Source: WHSP01 sp964424945 (GTDB lineage: Bacteria; Gemmatimonadota; Gemmatimonadetes; Longimicrobiales; Longimicrobiaceae). From it: a stretch of 64,000 bases of DNA. Below the pieces are notes generated by a model that saw only the letters and a program-made list of their open reading frames with translations, searched no databases and was not told where the DNA came from. Made by a program: the position numbers and the translations under genes. Every line of letters starts with the position of its first letter. The first letter of the stretch is position 1. The stretch is from the NCBI GenBank assembly GCA_964424945.1, contig CAYRLB010000002.1, forward strand, positions 1-64,000, written 5' to 3'. Below are positions 17,581 through 26,272 of the stretch, piece by piece.

Positions 17581-20500
17581 TCATGGCACCCAGTGCGGCA
17601 TCACATTATTCACGTACGAGTTGACGGCACTCGCTGGATTGTTCACCCATCCGTTGATCCCGGCCGGTCCCGAATTATGCACCCGCGCCACGATCTGGGC
17701 GCGCTGCAGATCGGTCAACGCAACGCCCGCCCCGGCAGCAGCGGCGTTTACGGCGTTGAAATTGTCCTGAATAACGAAGCGCCCGATCTTGAATCCGCTG
17801 TCGTCGGTCAGGGCGTTCCGGAACTTCTGCGCAGGCTTCGAATGAAGGAGCGCCCGGGTGATGAAGCCCGCGCGGTGCTCCCCGTCGATGGCGCGGCGCA
17901 GATACGCCCTCACATCGCCGCGCTGAAAGCCGAGCACGTTCACCGTTGCCTGGACGTCGGCGTCATTGAGCAGGGCGCCGACGGCAGCTTCCGCGGCACT
18001 CCTTCGGGCGGCGTTTACATTATTCGGAGCAGTGCCGGCAGGGACGGGCTGACCGCTGATGAATGCGGCACACTGCCGACGGAACTGCGCGGTCCTGAAG
18101 CAGCGGACGATATCCTGTTCGCCAAGCCCGGTCTCAGCGCGGAACGCCTGGAGGTTGGCGGGGATGTACGCCCCTATCGCCGCCTGCAGTGCCGCCTCCG
18201 CCAATCCCGGTGCGGGGACGAGCGCATAGATGGCGTTGTAGCGGGCGAGCATATTGTCGGAAATCCGGCGGAGCTCGGTCAGATCGCCCGCATCCAGATA
18301 GAAGGCCGCGAAAGCAGCATCTCCTCTCAGCGTGCCCACACCTGTCGCCCCGATGACCTGCGCCTTCCCGTACGACGCAGGGGTATCCGAACCATTCCGA
18401 AGGATCGCAGGCACTTCCCCGGTCGACCCACCCGCCTCGTGGCGCTCGATTGCGAGGATGATCTGCTGCAGCGCGCGGGGGAAGGCGGGCATCGCTGGCC
18501 CGGCATTCCGATAGTCGGTATTCGGATTCGGCAGGGTCGGCGTCCCGTGCGTCGGGTCGTTGAGTGTCCGCTCGGTCATGCCACCCACATCGATCACCCC
18601 GTCGACACCCCCGGAAGCGGTCCGCTGGAAGCGCTGAATCGCGGCAACCGTCTGCGGGATGGTCGCTGCAGGTGCGGTTCCGCCGCCGGTGGACGGGACT
18701 CGCTCCGCGACATAGGAGGCGGTGCTCAGAAGCCCGATCTCATGGAGACGATCCTGCACCCGACGCACGCCCGGATGGCGGTTCACCGACGCGCCCGCAC
18801 CGACGCGATCGGTGAGCGCAACAGTCACAGGACGCGGAAGGATGGGGCGCGCGAGAAGCCGGTTGGAGGCATCGAGCGGCTCGATCAGCCCCCCTGCCCC
18901 GGCCGCCCCCAGCATCCGCCGCTGCCAGCGTTCGATCGAGGCAATCGTCCGGGGCAGACTCGCATCGGCGACGACGCCATTCCCGACGGGCCTCTCCGCG
19001 GCACGATCCGCTGCCGACAGGAAGCCGAGATCACGGAACCGGTCCTGCACGGCCCGGACATCCGCACCTCGATTCGTACCCGCGGCACCCACCGACGCAC
19101 TCAGCTCGAGGTTGCGCCAGAGCGCCGCAAGGGGCGGGTTCCTCGGTGTTCGCAGAAGCGGATTGCGAAGGGCGACGAGAAGGGGACTCGCGACCTCGAT
19201 TCGCTGCGTTCCGGGCGCCGGCTCCCCGAGGAAGTTCTCACGAAGCCGTGCGATCGCCCGCCGCGTCTCGATGAGCGCGCTGTCGGCGACGGGGGCTCGC
19301 CCGGCCGCATCGACCTGCACAGGGTCGGCAGCCTCCGCCGCATGATGCGCTTCGCTGAGAAACCGCATCTCCTTCAGACGATCCTGAATCGCGCGCACCT
19401 CGGCGCGGCGATTCCACCCCGCTTCGCCGACCGCCCCCTTCAGACCGATCTTCTCGCGACCATAGAATAGCGGATCGGCAAGAAGGCGATGCGACGCCTC
19501 GTCCGGGCGGATCACTCCCTGCGCGGTCCACTCCTGCCCCGCGACTTCAGGCGGAAGCTGCAGCACCCGCTGCTGCAGCGTCCGGATCGCCGCGAAGGTC
19601 GACGTCAGCACCGACTGATTGACCGCCTCCGACCGGGCCGGATCGATGGCTTCGCGCTGGTGATCGGCATCCTGCAGGAACCGAAGCGCACGAAGGCGAT
19701 CCTGAACGGCCCGAACATCCGCCCGCGCGTTCTCCCCTCCCGGGCCCACCGACCCCGACAGCAGAAGGGGGGGCGGGCGATCATCCGTCAGGACGCGGCC
19801 CGGCTCTGCGGGCGCACCCGGATCGGGAGCAGCGCCTCCCCGAAGGACAGACTGCCGGAAGAGGGCGAGCGCCGCGATCGTCTGCGGAATGGAGCCGGCG
19901 GCGACGGGGCTATCCCGATGCGGGTTCACCCGCTCGTCGTCATAATCCGCCTGATCAAGGAAGTTCAGCAGGCGCAGCCGGTCCTGCACTGCCCGGACGT
20001 CGGCGGCGTGATTCGCAACCACACCGGCCTCGCCCTCTCCGACACCACTCCGCAGATCGACCCGGGGGGGATGGTTCAGCCTCGTCAGTGCGGGGTCATC
20101 GAGCTCGAGACGGATCGGATCGCCCGCGGCGAGCGGTGGGCCGACGCGCGCGGTGTGTGCAGCACGCAAAGCGGCGATCGTGCGTGGCAGCGCACTCTCC
20201 TCGACGGGCGGAGTCGGCTGACCCGCCCCGGGGTCCGCCACGCGTTCCCCCTCGAAGTCGGCATCGGCCAGGAAGCCAAGCGTGTGGAGCCGATCCTGGA
20301 TCAGCCGCACATCGCCCGGACGGTTCTCGGCCCCCTCTCCGACACTCCCCTGCAGCTTTAGCGGCGACAGTCCGAAGAGATAGGGATCGGCGAGCCTTGC
20401 CGCGCCCTCCCGTCCCGGCGCGATGCTCGGCAGGCTCCCGAGGGTCACGTTCGAGTCGAAGGACCGGATCGCGCCGAGGGTGAGCGGGATCGTCCCCGCG

Positions 20501-21930
20501 GCGACATTGGCGGGGGCGCCCGCAGGGTCGATGCGCTCAGCCCGATAGGCGGCAGTGCTCAGAAAACCAAGCTGATGCAGCCGATCCTGGACGGCCCGAA
20601 CATCACGGCGCGCATTGATCGCACCCACCGGGGCGGGCGTTCCGGGCTCCTCACCGACGGCTCCGCCGAGGGTGATCGGCACCAGCGGGAAGATCGGATC
20701 GGCATTCAGGACATCGAGGGTGGGATCCGACGGGTGCACTTCAAGAAGCCGTCTGCCAAGTCCCGCCCGCAGATGCGCACCGAGCGCCCCCAGCAGCAGC
20801 GGCATCGTCCCGATATCAACGGGGTTGGCGCTGGTCGGGTTGATCGGCTCAGCGGCCACGTCCGCGGGGGTCAGCCGGCCAAGATGAAGGAGGCGATCCT
20901 GGATTCGCGCGAGGTTCTCCGGGCTGGAAGCGGCTCCATCAACGACGGGGCCGGAAAGGGAGATGGGGATCCGCATATGAAGGTCGCCGAGCGCGATCGG
21001 CGCCACCATCTGTGCGATCGTGGGGCTCTGTCGCAGGGCGAGCACCTCACCTTCGTGCCGGAGGACGACGCGCAGTTCGGGATGCAGCGGCGCCCGCACC
21101 TCGAAGGTCCCGTCACCCGCTGTCACCGCCGTCTCGGAGAGCAGATCGCCATTGTAGCGCTCGACAGTGACGTCCGCGCCGGCGATCGGCAGCCCGATCG
21201 TATCGAGGAGCCGCCCGGTATACGTCAGCTCGTTCGCAAGCTGCAGCAGATGCGCGGCCATCACCGCGGGCCCGCCCGCCGGGGTGAACAGGACCATGAT
21301 CTGCCTCTCCCCCTCCCCACCCGGATGCGCGACGACTTCCACCGCCTCCGCTGCCGTCGAGCCGCGGATCTCGAGGCGGTCCTCGTCGATGCTGACCCAG
21401 CGATAGCTTCCCGCCGCCGCCGGATCCACGGCGGCCCTCAGGATGAAGGCCTCTCCGGGGATGACGTGCGACGGGGCAGGGTCGGTCCCATTCTCCGCCA
21501 TGATCCGCAGCGACCCTCCGCCCTCCCCCACCATCAGCGGGATCGTTCCGCGAACTTCATCCTCGACTCTGATCTCGAGATCGATGTCCGCTACGGTGCC
21601 AGCGCTCGCCGATCGGCCGAAGAGGGTCAGCACCGTCCGCGTTTCGCCGGTGAAGCCCTTCGTCGCGGGACCATCGGCGCTATCGAAGCGCACCTCACCT
21701 GATCCGACCGAGGATCGCTTCTTCAGCGTCAGCACGATCGGCTTCGCATCGTCCGGCTGGTCGGGTATCTCCGGGTCGTCCCGCTCGTCCCGCCACTCGA
21801 TGGCAAGGAAGAGGGGCGAGCCGACGCCGGGAGCGATATGGTCCGAGCACATCAGGGTTATCTGCGCGAGCCACCGATCCTTGCAGATCGTCCCGCGCAC
21901 AACTTCGCGACCAATGCTAACGAAGGGCAT
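17581..21930 (-). CDS. Giant protein: eight PG-binding-like repeats, lytic-transglycosylase-like end
   Basis: About 1449 residues. The N-terminal 330 residues hold beta domains, including a carboxypeptidase-regulatory-like segment ('LPIAGADVTVERYNGD'). Residues about 340-1120 contain eight copies of a 75-100 residue unit with the core DVRAVQDRLRxLxFL and a later TIAAI helix, resembling PG_binding_1 repeats. Residues about 1150-1449 contain ERHEAGG (Glu1165), YGKAQVI and HNSGPAGINGW, which resemble the catalytic Glu, GLMQI-type and YNAGPGxVxxW motifs of lytic transglycosylases, though spaced more widely than usual. It probably binds and perhaps cuts peptidoglycan, either in the target or to anchor or release the particle. 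ATG 21930 was chosen over GTG 21936. Confidence 0.7.
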   Translation of the reverse strand: MPFVSIGREVVRGTICKDRWLAQITLMCSDHIAPGVGSPLFLAIEWRDERDDPEIPDQPDDAKPIVLTLKKRSSVGSGEVRFDSADGPATKGFTGETRTVLTLFGRSASAGTVADIDLEIRVEDEVRGTIPLMVGEGGGSLRIMAENGTDPAPSHVIPGEAFILRAAVDPAAAGSYRWVSIDEDRLEIRGSTAAEAVEVVAHPGGEGERQIMVLFTPAGGPAVMAAHLLQLANELTYTGRLLDTIGLPIAGADVTVERYNGDLLSETAVTAGDGTFEVRAPLHPELRVVLRHEGEVLALRQSPTIAQMVAPIALGDLHMRIPISLSGPVVDGAASSPENLARIQDRLLHLGRLTPADVAAEPINPTSANPVDIGTMPLLLGALGAHLRAGLGRRLLEVHPSDPTLDVLNADPIFPLVPITLGGAVGEEPGTPAPVGAINARRDVRAVQDRLHQLGFLSTAAYRAERIDPAGAPANVAAGTIPLTLGAIRSFDSNVTLGSLPSIAPGREGAARLADPYLFGLSPLKLQGSVGEGAENRPGDVRLIQDRLHTLGFLADADFEGERVADPGAGQPTPPVEESALPRTIAALRAAHTARVGPPLAAGDPIRLELDDPALTRLNHPPRVDLRSGVGEGEAGVVANHAADVRAVQDRLRLLNFLDQADYDDERVNPHRDSPVAAGSIPQTIAALALFRQSVLRGGAAPDPGAPAEPGRVLTDDRPPPLLLSGSVGPGGENARADVRAVQDRLRALRFLQDADHQREAIDPARSEAVNQSVLTSTFAAIRTLQQRVLQLPPEVAGQEWTAQGVIRPDEASHRLLADPLFYGREKIGLKGAVGEAGWNRRAEVRAIQDRLKEMRFLSEAHHAAEAADPVQVDAAGRAPVADSALIETRRAIARLRENFLGEPAPGTQRIEVASPLLVALRNPLLRTPRNPPLAALWRNLELSASVGAAGTNRGADVRAVQDRFRDLGFLSAADRAAERPVGNGVVADASLPRTIASIERWQRRMLGAAGAGGLIEPLDASNRLLARPILPRPVTVALTDRVGAGASVNRHPGVRRVQDRLHEIGLLSTASYVAERVPSTGGGTAPAATIPQTVAAIQRFQRTASGGVDGVIDVGGMTERTLNDPTHGTPTLPNPNTDYRNAGPAMPAFPRALQQIILAIERHEAGGSTGEVPAILRNGSDTPASYGKAQVIGATGVGTLRGDAAFAAFYLDAGDLTELRRISDNMLARYNAIYALVPAPGLAEAALQAAIGAYIPANLQAFRAETGLGEQDIVRCFRTAQFRRQCAAFISGQPVPAGTAPNNVNAARRSAAEAAVGALLNDADVQATVNVLGFQRGDVRAYLRRAIDGEHRAGFITRALLHSKPAQKFRNALTDDSGFKIGRFVIQDNFNAVNAAAAGAGVALTDLQRAQIVARVHNSGPAGINGWVNNPASAVNSYVNNVMPHWVP

Positions 21931-22020
21931 CGTCACCCCCCTTCCTCGCCGCGGCGCCGACGCTGGAAATCTTCCGGCGCGACCCTGTCCCCAGGATCAT
22001 CTTCAGGTACCGATTCCTGT

Positions 22021-25000
22021 TCATCCCGTCACCCGCAGCGTCAGGGATCGGGATACGCGAGCACCGAAGTTCGTCCCCGTTCCGCCCCACGTCTTCCCCG
22101 CTGCGCGGAGCTGGTACATGTAGAGCTTCCGGAGCACCGTCTCGCGGTCATCACCCTTCACCGGCGGCGCGAACGATTCGTCGGCGTCGAAGTCCGGCTG
22201 ATAGGTCACCCGCAGCGTCTGGTCGCCTGCGACGGTGGGGGCGTTGAAGGTGAGGTTGATGATCCCCTGGGCGTTCGTGGCCCGCCACAGCTCCGTAGAT
22301 GGCGGCGTTGCGCCCGCGGCGAGCCTGCGGCCATGCCGGACGACAGGGCCGGGACCCGCCGGAAGTGTGAAGTCGGCGGCATTCCCGACTTCGATCCGCA
22401 CGCTGTAACCGCGCAGCGGGCTCCCGAGCGCATCGGTCACCTGAATGACGAAGTTGCGTGTTTCGGTAACGGGTATCTCAAGCGAATCCGCGAGTGCGGT
22501 GCCCGGCGAGCTGCTCGATACACCCTCGGTGATGCTGATCCGCGGCATCAACTGGTTGTTCAGCTCCAGAATGGACTGGGCGAGCTGAGCCAGATCCGGC
22601 TGGGAGTCCCTGAACCCCTCCAGCACCTGCCGCAGGTAGACGGCGGTCCCGCGATCGATATCCTCGAGGGTCGGCTCCACCGGGAACCGCCGAAGTGCAC
22701 CCCAGATTGTATCTGAGAAGCGCTTGCTCTGGACATCGCTGATGCAGGCGTTGTACTGGTACCAGTACGAAGAGGCGTCGGCGAAGGCGCGCTCGGGGTC
22801 GGTGAGCGCCGTATGGATCTGGTAGAGGGCGTTCGCGAAATATCCTTCGTTCCGCAGCCCATCTTCTGCACCCTCGAAAGTGGGAAGCGCGACGCTCGTC
22901 GGGCCCCCATAGAGATGCCGCGCGGAGACTGTCGGCTCGTTGACGATGAGGTGCAGCAGTACCTCCCCGATCGTTTCGGATGGGCGGGGAACGATGCCCG
23001 CGCGCCCCAGCGACTGATACATCGGAAAACCCCGCACCCGATCGACGCTGCCGAACTCCCTCCCCCAGAACATCTCGACGTAGCCGGCCCATCCTTCGCT
23101 CAGCGCCTGATTGAAGGAGGAGATGGTCCGCGAGGAATGCGATCGCGAGATGTCCCAGAGGCCAACCAGAGACATCGGAGGGTTCGGCCGGGCGGCGCGA
23201 AAGAACACCCAGTGCGTCATCTCGTGGACGACGACGGAATCGTCCCACGCATCGGAGCCACGACCGTGCGGCGAATCCTCCCCCATGTTCACATCGAGGA
23301 ACTGGTAGCTGTTGTCGCCCGAAATCAGGTCGACGTTCAGCGTGCGACTGTTCGCCTCGGTTCCCCACCGCGCCTCCGGGGGCGCCTCCCGCGTATGGTG
23401 ATGATACCACCGCTGCGCCCCGCGGATGACCTTCATCACATTGATCGCAGCGTTGGTGCTGTTGCTCTTCGTCAGGATCTGGCGGTGCTCGTACGAATCG
23501 AGCGAGAAGTCGTCCTCCGGCTCGCCGATGAAGTCGTGTGACTCATCGAAGATGCTCACATCGCCCACGTTGAGCTCCAACCCGAGATCGCCGGAGAATC
23601 TGTTCTTCGTGACGGCGCGGAAGGAGATGTCAGGAAGGCGTTCTCCGAGCTCGAAGAGGTTCGCTCGCACCTCGCTGAAGACGCGGACGAGACGCACTCT
23701 GTCGTGCCCCGTATCCGCGACGGCCATGACGCCCCGATTGTCGAACACCGCCCGGGTCGGCTCGAAGAAGGTCACGAGCCGCGCGAGATCAGGCTCATAG
23801 AGCATCGAGGTGGCGTGATCCTGCCGCAGAAGCGCACGCAGATCCCACCACGCGAGCAGATCGCCATCGGCTTCGAGCAGGAAAACGATGCTCTGCGCGC
23901 TGTCGGTGACGAGCAGGTTGTCCCGGTCATCGATGGAGATGCCGGATGGACGTGGCGAGACGCCCCTCACCTTCACCGGCAGAGGGATCGCTCGCTCGAA
24001 GATGTGCGTTCCATCTTCCTTCACGGCGAAGCGGACGATGCGACCATTTCCTGTGTCCGCCACACAGATCGCTCCGGTCGAGTCGACGGCGACATCTTCC
24101 GGGGCCCTGAAGGCGAGGGTTCCATCCGTGGTCAGCCTACCCTCGAAGGTGCCATCCCTTCGGAGGTACTGGACGCGGTCGTTCCCCCGGTCCGCCACGT
24201 ACAGGATCGGCTCGACCCTCTGGGCAACCGCGATCCCGCGGGGGTCGTCGAACTCGTCATCTCCGGAGCCGCTCGAGCCGAGCGCGGGCTGCGCGACCAT
24301 TGCGCCATCGAAGGGCACGACGCGGTCATTCCCCGAATCCACGATGAAGATGTTCCCTGCGCCGTCGCGTGCGATCCCGACTGGCGCATCGAAGCCGGCG
24401 GAGGGCGGGGTCACTCCCGCCGCCGGTGCCCACTTGCCGGCAGCGTCCCGCTCGAAGATCTGAATCCGATCATTCCCGGTATCGCTGACCCACAGCCTTC
24501 CGTCGGGATCGAAGAAGAGGTACCCGGGCCGTCGCATGTGGGACGGGTCATCGATCGGCGTCCAGGGATCGCCTATGGCGCGCGGCTCGTCACCATCCGC
24601 GAGTGAAGTGCCGCTGTCACCGAACACGGTCGCGCGGAGCACCCGGTCGTTGGCGGCATCGGCGGCGTAGAGCTCGGCCCGGGGGTCCACCGCCACGCTG
24701 ATCGGGGTGAAGTCGCTGCCGAGTGCGGGCGCATACTCGTGAACCCAGTGCGCGAGGTGGTCACCGGTATCAGCGTCGAGCCGCTGGATCCTATGGTTAC
24801 CCTCCTCTGCAACGTAGACATATCCATTCACCCAGTCCGCTGCGATCGCGGTCGGCCGATCGAACTCGCGATCTCCGCTTCCGCTTCCACCGCCGGATCG
24901 CTCCCAGTCCGCCTCGTGGACGTATGCGGTCCCGGCAGCATCCGGGGCCCACCTCGAGATACGATGCAACGCGCGGTCGCACACAAAGATGCGACCCTGC

Positions 25001-26256
25001 CGATCCGCGGCGACTCCGATCGGTTCATCGAACTGTCCGGGCCCGCTTCCCGAGGCGCCGAAATCGGCGAGGTGAGTCAGCTGCAGAAAGCCGCTGAGAT
25101 CCCAGACGGTGCGGTGGGCGCCCGTAAAGCCGGGATAGTGGATGCGGAATACACGCGCCCTGTCATTCCCGGTATCGGCGACGACGAGCAGCTCGTCTCC
25201 ATCGACCGCACGGTTCGGGACGACGGCAAGCCCGGACGGCCCGCTGAAAGAGCCGCTGAAGGCAGCTGTGAAGGGGGAGTTGCGCACATGCTGGTAAGCT
25301 CCGGCCCCGCCATCACCCCAGCTCAGCGCGAGAACGCAGACCCGGTCATTCCCCGTGTCCGCGACGTACAGGTGGCGGTGCTGGTCGAGCGCCAGCCCCG
25401 CCGGCGCACTGAAGCCGGCCCCCGGCCCGACGATCGTCTCGCAGTGGGTTCCGTCCGGATAGAAGCGCTGCACCCGGTCCCCGTCGACCATGAACACGAA
25501 GCCGTGCGCATCGACGGCGAGAGGACCCGTCTGCTCGAAGCTTCCCCCACCGAGCCAGCCGACCGGCGAGCCCGGCGGGTCGATCCACGCGCGCGGCGCA
25601 GGGTCCGGGTCACCATCGAGTGCACTTGGCGCGGTGGGCTCGAGGTCAACATACGGATACCTCTCCTCCTCACCCGCCTTCACGATCCGGTTCGCCCGCG
25701 CATCGAATCCGGCCCCGGTCATGACATCGTCGGGGTTGAGGAAGTCGATCCAGAGGAACTCGTCATAGTCGGCGAGATGGATCCTTGCCGTATCCTCCGG
25801 AATGGCGAATGGATTCCGTACTCCCGACTCGTGAAAGTCCGAATACGCCACCCGAAGCTGCGCATCGAGACCGACGTAGATGTCGAGAGGTCGTGCGGGT
25901 GTTGTGTGCTCGGAAATTCGGGGGATGCGACGGCGGACGTAGTGTCGCGTCACCCACTCCCCGGGAAGCTCGATCTGGCGATCCGCTGTCGCTCCGGAAG
26001 GGATCCGGCGGTTCGCCTCCGGGATGGTGATGGTGAAGAAGGGATTGAGCGAATTCTCCTTTTCCTCCTCGAAGGTAACATCCACCACGGTGCGACCTTC
26101 GGCGTCCGTGACGAAGGAGCCATCGGAAAGATCCGGATCCCAGAGCCAGCCGCTATCCTCGACGAGCAGCGAGGCACTCGGCACAGGAATCATGACGCCC
26201 TGGCCGGGGTCGTAGCTCATCACGCGCACATGGATCGACCGGGTCACCTCGGCCAT
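22021..26256 (-). CDS. NHL-propeller zinc-protease protein in CIS locus
   Basis: 1411 residues from ATG 26256, which has AAGGAG 9 bases upstream. Residues about 235-865 hold about twelve NHL-type repeats (cores such as VADTGNDRV, VSDTGNDRI, VDSGNDRV), enough for two six-bladed propellers. Next comes a metalloprotease-like domain with HEMTH (His1011, Glu1012, His1015) and a downstream SEGWAGY whose Glu1054 fits a gluzincin third zinc ligand. The last 120 residues form an Ig/Big_1-like domain ('FVIQVTDALGSPLRGYSVRIEV'). No signal peptide. Placed between tape measure and hub genes, it is a candidate cargo toxin or a particle-surface protease. Substrate unknown. Confidence 0.75.
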   Translation of the reverse strand: MAEVTRSIHVRVMSYDPGQGVMIPVPSASLLVEDSGWLWDPDLSDGSFVTDAEGRTVVDVTFEEEKENSLNPFFTITIPEANRRIPSGATADRQIELPGEWVTRHYVRRRIPRISEHTTPARPLDIYVGLDAQLRVAYSDFHESGVRNPFAIPEDTARIHLADYDEFLWIDFLNPDDVMTGAGFDARANRIVKAGEEERYPYVDLEPTAPSALDGDPDPAPRAWIDPPGSPVGWLGGGSFEQTGPLAVDAHGFVFMVDGDRVQRFYPDGTHCETIVGPGAGFSAPAGLALDQHRHLYVADTGNDRVCVLALSWGDGGAGAYQHVRNSPFTAAFSGSFSGPSGLAVVPNRAVDGDELLVVADTGNDRARVFRIHYPGFTGAHRTVWDLSGFLQLTHLADFGASGSGPGQFDEPIGVAADRQGRIFVCDRALHRISRWAPDAAGTAYVHEADWERSGGGSGSGDREFDRPTAIAADWVNGYVYVAEEGNHRIQRLDADTGDHLAHWVHEYAPALGSDFTPISVAVDPRAELYAADAANDRVLRATVFGDSGTSLADGDEPRAIGDPWTPIDDPSHMRRPGYLFFDPDGRLWVSDTGNDRIQIFERDAAGKWAPAAGVTPPSAGFDAPVGIARDGAGNIFIVDSGNDRVVPFDGAMVAQPALGSSGSGDDEFDDPRGIAVAQRVEPILYVADRGNDRVQYLRRDGTFEGRLTTDGTLAFRAPEDVAVDSTGAICVADTGNGRIVRFAVKEDGTHIFERAIPLPVKVRGVSPRPSGISIDDRDNLLVTDSAQSIVFLLEADGDLLAWWDLRALLRQDHATSMLYEPDLARLVTFFEPTRAVFDNRGVMAVADTGHDRVRLVRVFSEVRANLFELGERLPDISFRAVTKNRFSGDLGLELNVGDVSIFDESHDFIGEPEDDFSLDSYEHRQILTKSNSTNAAINVMKVIRGAQRWYHHHTREAPPEARWGTEANSRTLNVDLISGDNSYQFLDVNMGEDSPHGRGSDAWDDSVVVHEMTHWVFFRAARPNPPMSLVGLWDISRSHSSRTISSFNQALSEGWAGYVEMFWGREFGSVDRVRGFPMYQSLGRAGIVPRPSETIGEVLLHLIVNEPTVSARHLYGGPTSVALPTFEGAEDGLRNEGYFANALYQIHTALTDPERAFADASSYWYQYNACISDVQSKRFSDTIWGALRRFPVEPTLEDIDRGTAVYLRQVLEGFRDSQPDLAQLAQSILELNNQLMPRISITEGVSSSSPGTALADSLEIPVTETRNFVIQVTDALGSPLRGYSVRIEVGNAADFTLPAGPGPVVRHGRRLAAGATPPSTELWRATNAQGIINLTFNAPTVAGDQTLRVTYQPDFDADESFAPPVKGDDRETVLRKLYMYQLRAAGKTWGGTGTNFGARVSRSLTLRVTG

Positions 26257-26272
26257 CAGCGCAGCTCCTTGC

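Noticed and set aside
17578..19470. Long plus-strand open frame (630 codons) opposite the giant repeat protein
   Set aside because: It is Arg-rich and family-less and mirrors the repeat periodicity of the real minus-strand gene; a typical antisense shadow in high-GC DNA.
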